A DNA stretch of 64,000 nt from Crocinitomicaceae bacterium (GTDB lineage Bacteria > Bacteroidota > Bacteroidia > Flavobacteriales_D > Crocinitomicaceae): positions 434,001-498,000 of the forward strand of contig JAQWHI010000018.1 in NCBI GenBank assembly GCA_029249445.1, given 5' to 3'. Each line of letters begins with the position of its first letter. Positions within the stretch are counted from its first letter, which is position 1. The notes below the pieces were generated by a model. That model did not search any database. It saw only the letters and a program-made list of their open reading frames with translations, and was not told where the DNA came from. The position numbers and the translations under genes were made by a program. This document shows positions 8,007-18,000 of this stretch, one piece after another.

Positions 8007-8726
8007 ATGGAACTCAAGAGGCTCAATAAAGCGATTTCTGAATCTGGCTATTGCTCACGACGTGCCGCAGATCGGCTAATTGAAGAAGGTCGGATACAAA
8101 TCAATGGAAAACCGGCTGAGCTAGGAACAAAAGTCTCCCCTGAAGACCGAATTTCTGTAGATGGAAAAACAATCACAACTGAAAATTCCCCAATTTATAT
8201 TGCATTTAACAAACCAATTGGGATTGAGTGTACGACAGATACGAGTATACCGAAAAACATTATTTCATCCATCAACTACCCAGAACGCATATTTCCAATT
8301 GGTCGACTTGACAAACCTAGCGAGGGGCTGATTTTCATGACGAATGATGGTGATATTGTAAACAAAATCCTTCGATCAAGAAACAATCATGAAAAGGAAT
8401 ATGTTGTTGTGGTAAACAAAGTAATTACCGATTCTTTTCTTCAAGGAATGCGAAACGGTGTACCAATTCTCGATCAAATTACAAAAAAATGTGTTGTCTC
8501 CAAGGTTGATCCACGGTGCTTTAGAATCATTCTAACACAGGGATTGAACCGTCAAATCAGAAGAATGTGCGAACACTTTGGATATGAAGTCCGAAAATTA
8601 AAGCGTGTTCGAATTATGAATATTCATTTGGGCGATTTAAAAAAAGGTGAATACCGTGAATTCACACAAAAAGAATTAAGCACCCTCAATAATTTAATTG
8701 GAAATTCGTCTAAGACAATTGATTAA
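8007..8726 (+). CDS. rluF: 23S rRNA pseudouridine synthase, RluF type
   Basis: It isomerises uridine to pseudouridine in rRNA (position 2604 of 23S rRNA in E. coli RluF). The 239 residues include an S4 RNA-binding domain (about 1-60, with SGYCSRRAADRLIEEGRIQING) and the RsuA-family catalytic domain with GRLDKPSEGL, catalytic Asp102, and later LNRQIRRMCEHFGYEV. The S4 wording and length suit RluF better than RsuA or RluB, but family assignment by eye is not absolute. Divergent from the SLC13 gene. Confidence 0.87.
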   Translation: MELKRLNKAISESGYCSRRAADRLIEEGRIQINGKPAELGTKVSPEDRISVDGKTITTENSPIYIAFNKPIGIECTTDTSIPKNIISSINYPERIFPIGRLDKPSEGLIFMTNDGDIVNKILRSRNNHEKEYVVVVNKVITDSFLQGMRNGVPILDQITKKCVVSKVDPRCFRIILTQGLNRQIRRMCEHFGYEVRKLKRVRIMNIHLGDLKKGEYREFTQKELSTLNNLIGNSSKTID

Positions 8727-8755
8727 TTATTTTTTCGACCAGCTAATCAACCAAT

Positions 8756-9352
8756 TTAAGGAACAACAAATTTGCCCGTACCGAAAACTCCCGACTCCTC
8801 AGAAGTAAGAACATAATGATACAATCCAGCAGTGTACTTTGATTTTTCTAACAGAATTTGCTCACTAACAGTGGACTGCATATTGACCAGAACACCAGAG
8901 CTTGAGTAAACACTGATAAATACCTCAAAATTTGCTTCATTATCAAACAGTAATTCAGAAGTTTTCGACAAAGGGTTTGGTCGAACTATTGATGTATTCA
9001 TTCCCAAATCGATTACTTCAACACTTACAATCCATGAAAACCCGAGACCACCGAGTTGAAGTCGATAATAATTATTTACGTTTTTTTCTGGAGAGAGATC
9101 TGTGAAACTGTAACTTATCGACTGCTGTGTGCTTCCACATATCCCCTCAATACTTGAAATTTGAGAAAAGTTCATTGAATCTGTGGAATGCAAAATCTGT
9201 ATGCCATTACAGGTATTTCCTTGCATGATAGACCAGGATAAAAGCACTTTCCCATTGAATTCAGATGCATTCAAATATTCAATAGCATCCTCATTTTGCG
9301 CCGATAGTGGCGCACTAAAAATAAACAATACGAAAAAGAAAAAATACTTCAT
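8756..9352 (-). CDS. Small secreted protein with T9SS C-terminal sorting domain
   Basis: 198 residues. A signal peptide ends at about residue 18 (PLSAQ). A beta-rich middle part (about 25-110, with NGKVLLSWS..., LQLGG) looks like the FN3-like domain often found before sorting domains. The last 80 residues form a type A T9SS sorting domain: IVRPNPLS, then ISVYSSSGVLV, then YTAGLYHYVLTS and a final FVVP. The protein is thus exported by Sec, moved across the outer membrane by T9SS and probably anchored to A-LPS. It contains no catalytic domain; it is mostly an adaptor plus sorting signal, and its role is unknown. Confidence 0.8.
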   Translation of the reverse strand: MKYFFFFVLFIFSAPLSAQNEDAIEYLNASEFNGKVLLSWSIMQGNTCNGIQILHSTDSMNFSQISSIEGICGSTQQSISYSFTDLSPEKNVNNYYRLQLGGLGFSWIVSVEVIDLGMNTSIVRPNPLSKTSELLFDNEANFEVFISVYSSSGVLVNMQSTVSEQILLEKSKYTAGLYHYVLTSEESGVFGTGKFVVP

Positions 9353-9400
9353 TCGTCGTATAAAACGAATAAAAATTCCTTTTCTTGTAAATCCATGAAA

Positions 9401-9652
9401 TTAGCTATTGACAATAGCATTGGCTTGCATCCAGCCACCACCATTTTCACATTCTAAACCTTTTGCCTTGAAATAGTTCGTTGCTTGACCGCTACGACCA
9501 CCGCTTGCGCAACAAAATAAAACAGGTTCTTGGAATTCCATTATTTCTTTTTCTCTCTCGACCACCTGCTGCAAAGGAATATTGATCGAGCCCGCAACAT
9601 TTCCTCTTGCAAACTCCTCTTTCGTTCTTACATCTACGACTGTATATTTCAT
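9401..9652 (-). CDS. Single-domain rhodanese-like protein
   Basis: 83 residues, somewhat shorter than the usual 100-residue rhodanese domain. It begins VVDVRTKEEFARGNVAGSINIP, the canonical CH2A-like start, and carries the active loop CCASGGRS with the catalytic Cys (C48 by the CxxGxR pattern). Rhodaneses move sulfane sulfur between small thiols and proteins; the acceptor here is unknown. It is cytoplasmic, with no signal. It lies between a T9SS cargo gene and an RluA gene with no evident functional link. Confidence 0.88.
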   Translation of the reverse strand: MKYTVVDVRTKEEFARGNVAGSINIPLQQVVEREKEIMEFQEPVLFCCASGGRSGQATNYFKAKGLECENGGGWMQANAIVNS

Positions 9653-9711
9653 AATTTATAGCTTGTTCTTGGCAAAATAGTGCAAATCAAATTGACTTAT
9701 AGTATCTAATG

Positions 9712-10422
9712 TTACATTGCGTCCTGCTGCTGCTCAAAATAGTTCCACAATGATTCATCAGGAGTAGGTGCTATAACTCTAATGCGCTCCTTTGTTGTTG
9801 GGTGATTGTACTCCAATGCTCGAGCATGAAGGTGAATTGATCCATCTTTATTTGATCGCCGCGCCCCATACTTCACATCGCCCTTGATTGCACAACCAAT
9901 GTGAGACAGCTGGCAACGGATTTGATGATGCCTTCCAGTTTCCAATTTAACCAATAGCAAATGGTATTTATCCGAGGAAGCGATCCACGTATAATTTAAA
10001 ATTGCTTGTTTGGCCCCACTCATACTTTTTTCGCAAACATACGACTTGTTTTGTTTTTCGTTTTTCTTCAGAAAATTATCCAATCGTCCTGATTTCTTTG
10101 TTGGCATATTTTCAACCACTGCCCAGTAAATCTTTTGTGTAGAATGGTTTCTAAACTGTTCATTGAGTCGAGAAAGTCCTTTACTCGTGCGTGCAAAAAC
10201 AAGGGCACCACTCGTCGGACGATCCAAGCGATGTACAACACCACAGAATACATTGCCTGGTTTATTGAATTCATTGCGAATGTATTCTTTTACCTTATCG
10301 GACAGAGGCTCATCGCCGGTTTTATCACCTTGAACAATGTCAGAAGGCCTTTTATTGACGACAATAGAGTGGTTGTCAATATGAAGAACTTCAATGCTTT
10401 TCGCTTTAGAATATAATGACAT
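9712..10422 (-). CDS. RluA-family RNA pseudouridine synthase
   Basis: 236 residues without an S4 domain, containing the RluA motif VVHRLDRPTSGALVFA with catalytic Asp67 and the family elements GRHHQIRCQLSHIGC and GDVKYGA. This compact form modifies rRNA or tRNA uridines; RluA, RluC and TruC types cannot be separated by eye. It ends 18 bases after the stop side of panB (10441), so the two form a likely operon, panB first. Confidence 0.9.
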   Translation of the reverse strand: MSLYSKAKSIEVLHIDNHSIVVNKRPSDIVQGDKTGDEPLSDKVKEYIRNEFNKPGNVFCGVVHRLDRPTSGALVFARTSKGLSRLNEQFRNHSTQKIYWAVVENMPTKKSGRLDNFLKKNEKQNKSYVCEKSMSGAKQAILNYTWIASSDKYHLLLVKLETGRHHQIRCQLSHIGCAIKGDVKYGARRSNKDGSIHLHARALEYNHPTTKERIRVIAPTPDESLWNYFEQQQDAM

Positions 10423-10440
10423 TGGTAGCTTCTATACGTA

Positions 10441-11256
10441 CTAGTATTGCTCTTCCTTGTTGGGGAAATCTCCAGAACGAACATCATCAATATAACGATG
10501 AAATGAGTCCATCATCTCTTCAAATAGATTGTGGTATTTCCGAAGAAATCGAGGACTAAAATCATTGTTGATTCCAAGCATATCATGCACAACCAGTACC
10601 TGCCCATCAACACCACTACCCGCACCAATTCCTATAATGGGAATGGTAACCTCAGCTGCAACTTTGGCCGCTAACTCTGCAGGAATTTTCTCTAAAACAA
10701 TCGCGAAACAACCTGCTGCCTCAAGCGCCTTGGCATCTTCAATCAACTGCTCTGCTTCATTTTTTTCTCTCGCACGCACAACGTAAGTGCCAAACTTATA
10801 TATTGATTGAGGAGTCAATCCCAAATGTCCCATAACAGGAATCCCAGCTGTAAGGATACGTGTAATAGATTCCAAAATCTCTTGCCCTCCTTCCAGCTTC
10901 ACCGCATGACCTCCGGACTCCTTCATTATACGAATCGCACTAGAAAGGGCTTCCTTTGAATTTCCTTGATACGAACCAAACGGCATATCAACCACAACCA
11001 ATGCACGATCTACGCCCCTTACAACTGAAGAAGCATGATAAATCATTTCGTTCAAAGTAATTGGAAGTGTTGTTTCATGACCTGCCATTACATTTGAGGC
11101 CGAATCACCAACAAGGATAACATCAATTCCCGCTCGATCAATGATTCTGGCCATAGTATAATCATAACCAGTGAGCATTGTAATTTTCTCCCCTGCATTC
11201 TTCATCTCCTGCAGAACATGAGTTGTAACCTTTTTTACATTATTATGAACGGACAT
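10441..11256 (-). CDS. panB: 3-methyl-2-oxobutanoate hydroxymethyltransferase (PanB)
   Basis: First committed step of pantothenate and CoA synthesis: methylene-tetrahydrofolate plus 2-oxoisovalerate give ketopantoate. The 271-residue barrel is the usual size. Marks are [28 protein letters not shown] (metal-binding Asp), [15 protein letters not shown] and [15 protein letters not shown]. The frame is open for 18 further codons upstream, but those are unlike PanB, so I place the start at [10 protein letters not shown] (ATG at 11256). No panC or panD is visible in the window. Confidence 0.95.
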   Translation of the reverse strand: MSVHNNVKKVTTHVLQEMKNAGEKITMLTGYDYTMARIIDRAGIDVILVGDSASNVMAGHETTLPITLNEMIYHASSVVRGVDRALVVVDMPFGSYQGNSKEALSSAIRIMKESGGHAVKLEGGQEILESITRILTAGIPVMGHLGLTPQSIYKFGTYVVRAREKNEAEQLIEDAKALEAAGCFAIVLEKIPAELAAKVAAEVTIPIIGIGAGSGVDGQVLVVHDMLGINNDFSPRFLRKYHNLFEEMMDSFHRYIDDVRSGDFPNKEEQY

Positions 11257-11438
11257 AGTGTCTAATTTTTTGATAAAATTAAGAAAAGCAAGTGAATAGC
11301 ATTTGATCAAACAAAGAGAATTATTTTAGAAAGTGATCCACTAACTTCTAAACAAAAATAAAACAGATAAAATTCATCTAAATGCTCCGAAAAAAAGAAA
11401 AAACGATTATCAGTGGACTATCAACAATTAAATATTAA

Positions 11439-11446
11439 TAAATTTG
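11439..11446 (+). promoter_or_regulatory. -7 box for rplS
   Basis: TAAATTTG, giving a predicted start near 11452 and an 83-nt leader. No good -33 box was seen. Confidence 0.45.
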
Positions 11447-11451
11447 CAAAA

Positions 11452-11534
11452 AAACTGCCTGTAGGGATGGTTGTATCGGAATTTATCCGTAATATTGCAC
11501 CCCAATTGGGCACAGCATTTAGAATATAAACGTT
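11452..11534 (+). promoter_or_regulatory. Possible structured leader of rplS
   Basis: The leader can form a hairpin CGGA-ATTTA-TCCG (11477-11489) and a second one around CCCAATTGGG (11501-11510), flanked by TGC and GCA. It also holds GGGATGGTTG earlier. Ribosomal protein leaders of this size often bind their own product; here this is inference from position and folding only. Confidence 0.3.
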
Positions 11535-11888
11535 ATGGATTTTATCAAAGAACTTGAAAACGAACTAATTGAATCACATACGCTACCTGAATTCGGAAGC
11601 GGAGATACAGTTGTAGTCTCATATAAAATTAAAGAGGGAAACAAAGAACGTGTTCAGCAATTTCAGGGTGTAGTTTTGCAACGTAAAGGTACGGGAGCAA
11701 CAGAAACATTCACAGTCCGTAAAATGTCAGGAAATGTTGGCGTTGAGCGTATATTTCCAATCTGTTCACCATTCTTGGAAAGCATTAAGGTAACTAAGAA
11801 AGGTAGCGTTCGTAGAGCTCGTATTTTCTACTTCAGAGAAAGAACTGGTAAAGCAGCAAGAATTAAAGAAAAAAGAATGTTTGCTTAA
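11535..11888 (+). CDS. rplS: 50S ribosomal protein L19
   Basis: Large-subunit protein bL19 at the 30S-50S interface. The 117 residues are the usual length, with FGSGDTVVVSYKIKEGNKERVQQFQG and the conserved GVGVERIFP-like segment (GNVGVERIFPICSPF), then the basic tail RRARIFYFRERTGKAARIKEK. In many bacteria rplS follows trmD; here it is alone, with its own promoter and terminator. Confidence 0.98.
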   Translation: MDFIKELENELIESHTLPEFGSGDTVVVSYKIKEGNKERVQQFQGVVLQRKGTGATETFTVRKMSGNVGVERIFPICSPFLESIKVTKKGSVRRARIFYFRERTGKAARIKEKRMFA

Positions 11889-11910
11889 TGCACTAGTTAA
11901 TATATTTAAA

Positions 11911-11940
11911 ACTCCGATGCAGCCATCGGAGTTTTTTTTT
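11911..11940 (+). terminator. Terminator of rplS
   Basis: ACTCCGATG / CATCGGAGT stem, CAGC loop, then eight or more T. Confidence 0.92.
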
Positions 11941-12010
11941 GTCCTAAACTTTTCTAATGCTTTTAAATTTTAAAGAGTGGATTTATTGAAAAATAAGTCT
12001 AATTTTAATT

Positions 12011-12736
12011 GTGAAAAAACGGAAAAATAAAAACGGTATTCATCGTTTTACTGTGACATTTGTTCTTCTATTACTCGCAGGAATAGGATATCAGACCCTC
12101 CGGCGGCAAAAGCGACCATCGAAAGCTCAATTTATTAATCTGAAGCACCTTCCTCAAGAATTTCATTCGCACGGAATCGACCTTTCGAAATACCAAAACG
12201 ATATCGATTGGGATGTGTTTTTTAAACAAGCAGATACAACCATTTCTTTCATCTACTGTAAAGCGACTGAAGGTAAAAGTCTTGTAGACAGCCATTACAA
12301 GAAAAACACCAATGAATTACGAAAACATCAAAAAAAATATGGAGTCTATCATTTTTTTGTGCCAAGTACAGATGCGCAAAAACAAGCAGAACACTTTTTG
12401 AATAATTACACATACGAACCGGGCAATTTACCTCCTGTGCTTGATGTAGAAACGCAAAGTATCCCTGATTCCGTATTAATTGAACGAATGAAAATTTGGC
12501 TCACAATCGTAGAAAAAGAAACAGGGGTTCGACCAATTATTTATACTTCATATCATTTCTATACAACAAAGTTTAGAAATACGTTTTTATCGTATCAATT
12601 TTGGATTGCGAAATACGGATCCTACGTCAAAGAGCTCAATGACAAACGGGTCATATATTGGCAATATTCGGACGCAGGAGGAATTCCTGGAATCGATGGA
12701 CCTGTTGATCTCAATTTCTCAAAACGAACCTTTTAA
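12011..12736 (+). CDS. GH25 family lysozyme-like muramidase, membrane-anchored
   Basis: Glycoside hydrolase family 25 cuts the beta-1,4 bond between N-acetylmuramic acid and N-acetylglucosamine. The 241 residues begin with a basic stretch and one hydrophobic segment (about 13-28), probably an uncleaved anchor facing the periplasm. The GH25 barrel starts at HGIDLSKYQNDIDW (D57) and contains FIYCKATEG, GVYHFF, the catalytic pair LDVE (D145, E147) and the closing YWQYSDAGGIPGIDGPVDLN. All expected acidic residues are present. It may act in cell-wall remodelling. Convergent with the PorE-like gene. Confidence 0.93.
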   Translation: MKKRKNKNGIHRFTVTFVLLLLAGIGYQTLRRQKRPSKAQFINLKHLPQEFHSHGIDLSKYQNDIDWDVFFKQADTTISFIYCKATEGKSLVDSHYKKNTNELRKHQKKYGVYHFFVPSTDAQKQAEHFLNNYTYEPGNLPPVLDVETQSIPDSVLIERMKIWLTIVEKETGVRPIIYTSYHFYTTKFRNTFLSYQFWIAKYGSYVKELNDKRVIYWQYSDAGGIPGIDGPVDLNFSKRTF

Positions 12737-12772
12737 TTTATGAGGCCATACACTGACCGATTGGAAGTATCT

Positions 12773-14815
12773 TTACATTCCTGTAATCACAAAATCTGTC
12801 CTTCGGTTTTGCGCTCGATTTTGAGGTGTATCATTGTCTAATTTAGGACGTGTCTCACCATAACCATTGGACTCTAGACGCTCTTGATCAATCCCGAGTG
12901 ACAACAAATATTTCCTCACACCATCTGCTCTACTTTTGGAAAGCTCTATATTTTCATTCGCATCGCCGACATCATCCGTATGGCCATTAATTGATACTTG
13001 AATCGATTCATTTTGTTTTAAAAATCGTGCAAAACCCTTCAGAATAAATTTAGATTTCCCATTGAGCTCAGCAGAATTCGTTGCAAACAAAATGTCATTG
13101 ATCGTATATGACGCTCCGAGTTCAAGTTTCTTTACCGATAGATTATTTCCTCGTATCGTTAAATCACCTTCATTCATTTGATTTTTAGAAATTAATTTCG
13201 AATCAAATGCATGCCCTTCTTTTACAACTGTGACCATTACATCTTGCGGTTTTTTCATTTTTACAATAGCTGCATATTTACCATCGTTCCCATTTACGTT
13301 CAAGGTCGTAGTCACATCTGTTCCTTCATAAGCAATTTCAATTTTAGCATCACTCACAGGCGCTCCATTCTCATCCTTTAAATTACCTTTTAAAAGTGCG
13401 ACAGATTGTGGCCTCGCCTCCTCGTATAAATCAAAAGAGTAAATGTTCCAATTTCCGCTGATACGGGAAGAGAAATAGGCTTCTTTTCCATCAATTGAAA
13501 CGAATATGCCAAGTTCATCTTTTTCAGAATTAATCGGATACCCAATATTTTTAGGTTTCGACCAATTTCCATTTTCGTCTTGGCGAATAAAGAAAATATC
13601 CAATCCACCGACACCTGGACGCTCTTTTGTCGACTCAGATACAAAATACAAGGTCTCGCTGTCTTGGTGCAAAAATGGACTCTTATCTTTTCCATCTGTA
13701 TTTACAACATCAAAGGGTTGAGCATTGCCCCATTCGCCATTCTCATCCCGTTTAACAACAAAAATATCATTGTCTCTGGTTGATGCTCTATTCGCAGTGT
13801 AATACAACGTCTTCCCATCGGCTGATAAGGACGGCTGCCCTTCCCAACCAGCAGGAGTATTAATGTGATCGCCGAGATTTTTTAGAGGCGACCAAACGAG
13901 GGTGATTCCATCACTCCCTCCAAAAGAATATGTAGAACTATACAAGTCACAATTCTTATAATCTTGTACGCCAACTTTCTCCATTTTGCATGCACAAATA
14001 ATCAACTCTTTATTATCTACTGACATAGTAGAAGCGCCATAACTGGTAATATCACTTTGATTGAAGGGCGGAGGTAAAACAGAACCACCATCGAATTCAG
14101 AATGAATATTCGGACGCACAGAACACGTAAATTGTTCGCGAATAGCTGTTTTTACACCAGGGCCTCCTACCCGGTTCTTTCTTGTGTAATAAATCAATTC
14201 GTTATCCGGTGAAATCATAGGGAAATATTCATCCGTTCCGGTGCTTACATTTTTCACCTTTATCGGGGCGAATGGAACCGTTTCGGTTTTTACTTTATTC
14301 GTATACTCTAAATTTTCAACAACTTCCACAGCATCCTTTAAACGCTGATTATGATCATCGGCATATTTCTCCGCATCAGAATGGTTGTAAGAAATAAATT
14401 GTTTAAACCATTCGACAGCGCCAACATCATCTCCCAAAGAGTAGCGTATTAAGCCTAAATAATAATAGCAATTGGAATGATATTCCGCACACAAATTAAT
14501 TGTTTCTTCAAACATTTTAGCTGCCGTATGGAAACTTCTATTTCCCATCGCTGGATTGGGATTTGACTTATATAATCTAAGTGCTTTTTTATAGGTATAC
14601 AAAGCGTATTCATAATAGGCCATTGCATTGCTTTCATTGGCTTCAATTGCCTCTTTAAATTTTAGTACTGCTGATCTTGAATCCTTTGCCTTTTTCGCTG
14701 CATTAATTGTCTTAATATTTTTTTTTGATGGGGGTGAACACTCCTCGGAGACCTCTTGTGAGGAGGCAAAATGCCCAATCCATAAAATGAATAGAAATGT
14801 ATAATATTTCGACAT
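12773..14815 (-). CDS. porE: PorE-like OmpA-family protein (TPR, WD40/PD40, CRD, OmpA)
   Basis: 680 residues with a signal peptide (cut after about residue 19). In order: helical TPR-like repeats (about 35-165), a PD40/WD40 beta-propeller (about 195-460, with repeats such as QPSLSADGKTLYYTANR and IFVSIDGKEAYFSSR), a carboxypeptidase-regulatory-like beta domain (about 475-545), and a C-terminal OmpA domain (about 575-680, GHTDDVGDANENIELSKSRA) that binds peptidoglycan. This order is that of PorE of Porphyromonas, a T9SS component that links the machinery to the cell wall. Several paralogues with the same plan exist in Bacteroidota, so PorE itself is probable but not certain. Confidence 0.8.
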   Translation of the reverse strand: MSKYYTFLFILWIGHFASSQEVSEECSPPSKKNIKTINAAKKAKDSRSAVLKFKEAIEANESNAMAYYEYALYTYKKALRLYKSNPNPAMGNRSFHTAAKMFEETINLCAEYHSNCYYYLGLIRYSLGDDVGAVEWFKQFISYNHSDAEKYADDHNQRLKDAVEVVENLEYTNKVKTETVPFAPIKVKNVSTGTDEYFPMISPDNELIYYTRKNRVGGPGVKTAIREQFTCSVRPNIHSEFDGGSVLPPPFNQSDITSYGASTMSVDNKELIICACKMEKVGVQDYKNCDLYSSTYSFGGSDGITLVWSPLKNLGDHINTPAGWEGQPSLSADGKTLYYTANRASTRDNDIFVVKRDENGEWGNAQPFDVVNTDGKDKSPFLHQDSETLYFVSESTKERPGVGGLDIFFIRQDENGNWSKPKNIGYPINSEKDELGIFVSIDGKEAYFSSRISGNWNIYSFDLYEEARPQSVALLKGNLKDENGAPVSDAKIEIAYEGTDVTTTLNVNGNDGKYAAIVKMKKPQDVMVTVVKEGHAFDSKLISKNQMNEGDLTIRGNNLSVKKLELGASYTINDILFATNSAELNGKSKFILKGFARFLKQNESIQVSINGHTDDVGDANENIELSKSRADGVRKYLLSLGIDQERLESNGYGETRPKLDNDTPQNRAQNRRTDFVITGM

Positions 14816-15004
14816 TGTGACTTCTTTTTTTTGATTCTCAAAAAGAAAAGAATCAAATTGTATACCGGAAATAAGTATACCGGGAAATTACCACAAAGTT
14901 ACAGAATAGAACCAGCTTTTAAGAACAATTTTATACGATATCTTTAAATATACTATGAATAGGTTCAAAAGAATAAGTACCTTTTCCTTCCAATTTGTAT
15001 TGAA

Positions 15005-18000
15005 ATGAAAATCATATTACTAATAAGCCTCACTTTAACGATTGGATTCGTTGGTAGAGCGCAAAAAAAAGGCAAACAAGCTGAAGAAAAGTCATTTAGC
15101 GCTTCAACAATCTCCGGATTAAAGTTCAGATCATTGGGTCCAGCACTGACATCTGGAAGAATTGCTGATATCGCTGTGCATCCAGAGAATCATAATATAT
15201 GGTACGTTGCTGCTGCATCAGGTGGGGTCTGGAAAACAAACAACCACGGAACAACATTCAATCCCATTTTTGATTCTTATGGCTCCTATTCAATTGCATG
15301 TGTTGAGCTTGCTCCATCCAATCCGAGTACCGTTTGGGTAGGAACAGGAGAAAACAACAATCAACGCTCTGTTGCCTATGGAGACGGTGTATATAAATCT
15401 CTCGACGGGGGAGCCTCCTTCAAAAATATGGGATTAAAATCATCTGAACATATCGGCAACATAATTGTGCATCCAACCAATGAAAATATTGTGTGGGTAG
15501 CTGCTTACGGACCTGTTTGGAGTGAAGGTGGCGAACGAGGCGTATATATGACTACGGATGGTGGCACAACGTGGATAAGAACACTCGAAATTTCAAAACA
15601 CACTGGTATTGCAGAAATAGCAATTGACTCTGATGACCCAAAAATCTTGTATGCCTCCGCACATCAAAGAAGACGAAGAGAATGGACATACATAGGCGGT
15701 GGACCTGAATCTGGACTATACAAATCAAATGATGGCGGGAAAACATGGCGTGAAATAAACAATGGGCTGCCAAAAGGACAAATGGGACGTATTGGAATTG
15801 CTGTTTCTCCAGCAAATGCAAACTACGTATACGCAATTGTAGAAGCAAGAGAAGGAAAAGAAGGTTTTTTCCGCTCCACAAATAAAGGCGAATCATGGTC
15901 AAAAATGTCGAGCTACAAGACCAGTGGAAATTATTATCAAGAAATTATCTGCGATCGTTTTGACGTGAATAAAGTGTTCTCTATGAATACATATTTACAC
16001 CATACTATTGATGGAGGAAAGAATTTCAAACGAACTGGTGAAAGAACGAAACACGTAGACAATCATTGTATCTGGATTGATCCAAAAGATAAGGATCATT
16101 GGATTGTAGGCTGTGATGGAGGAATCTATGAAACTTTCAACCACGCTAAACAATGGAAATTCTACAACAACCTACCCGTAACACAATTTTATAAAGTAGC
16201 AACAGATAATGAACTTCCATTTTATAATATCTATGGAGGGACTCAAGACAATTGGTCGATGGGGGGACCATCGGCAACGAACAATAACAATGGTATATTA
16301 AATTCCGATTGGTTTATTACTCGCGGAGGCGATGGCTTTGAATCGGCTATTGATCCGGTAGATCCAAACACTGTCTATGCACAATCACAATATGGTGGTC
16401 TCATTCGATTCAATAAAAAAACAGGTGAACGAATATCAATAAAACCCCTACCTGAGAAGGGCGAAAATGGTTATCGATGGAATTGGGATGCGCCTCTGCT
16501 GATCTCTCCACACGATCACAACACCCTCTATTTTTGTGCAAACAAGGTATTCAAAAGCACCAATCAAGGTGACGATTGGAACGCAGTATCAGATGATCTT
16601 TCACAGCAAATTGACCGCAATAAATTACCTGTCATGGGTCAAGTATGGGGAATCGATGCTGTCATGAAGAATATGTCGACCACCATTTATGGAAACATTG
16701 TTGCATTTGATGAATCTCCAAAAAGAAAAGGTTTACTCTATGCAGGAACGGACGACGGACTTGTGCAAGTCTCTTCTGATGGTGGTGAAAATTGGACAAA
16801 GAGATCCAGTTTTCCGGGAGTACCAAGCAATACAAGAGTCAATATGATTATTGCAGACCTGCACGATGAAAATACAGTCTATGCGGCATTTAACAACCAC
16901 AGGTCAGGAGACTTTATGCCCTACCTCATGAAGAGTACTGACCAAGGTGAATCATGGACATCAATAGCTGGAAATTTACCAGACAGAGGTTCCGTATTTG
17001 CGATTCGTCAAGATCATATTGACCCAAATCTAATCTTTGTTGGTACCGAGTTTGGTTGTTTCTTCTCAAACGATGGAGGTGAAAATTGGACGAAGATTAC
17101 CGGCTTACCTACGATCGCTATCTATGATATAGACATTCAAAAACGAGAAAATGATATCGTTGTGGCTTCTTTTGGTCGTGGGTTCTATGTTCTTGATGAC
17201 TATACACCTTTGCGATCGCTCACTAAAGAAATTATGAACAAAGAAGCACACCTCTTCCCGATTAAAGATGCGAAATACTACATTGAAGCTTCACCATTGG
17301 GGTCAGGCGGAAACGCGTACCAAGGAAATGCCTTATGGAGAGCTGAGAATCCTGAATATGGTGCCACCTTCTCGATTTACATCAAGAAACTTCCGCAATC
17401 TCTCAAATCGGAGCGGAAAGATGCTGACAAAAAGAAAGAAAAAAGCAAAGAAATAACAGAATACCCTTCATTTGATCAATTGCGAAGTGAAAATAATGAA
17501 GACAAACCAAAGCTAATCTGGATCATACGCAATGCTTTAGGCAAAGAGATAAAGAGAATCTCAACCGCACCTCAAAAAGGAATCAATCGTATAAGTTGGA
17601 ACTTTAGGACAACTACGAAAGGTCCCGTTGAAAAAAACAATTACGGAGGAGCGAAAAGTTGGGGGCTCATAATTACTCCAGGAACATATACGGTAGAAGT
17701 TTACTCAATTAAAGATGGTATCGTTGCAAAAATCATTGATGCAACAAGCTTTAATGTAGTTGACTTGTACGGGAAACCTCGATCAAATCAACTGGATGAG
17801 GAGTTGATGAAGTTTAGAACTGAAATTTCTGAGACCTATCGATTGCTCTCTGGTTCAGAACAGCTAATGACTGAGTCCAAGGAAAAACTCGAACTACTTG
17901 AAAATGCAGTGCGCAATTATCCGGGCGCTGACTTGTCACTTCTGGTATCAATTCAGCGGCTTAAAACTGAATTCTCAAATCTGGATATCGCATTGAATGG

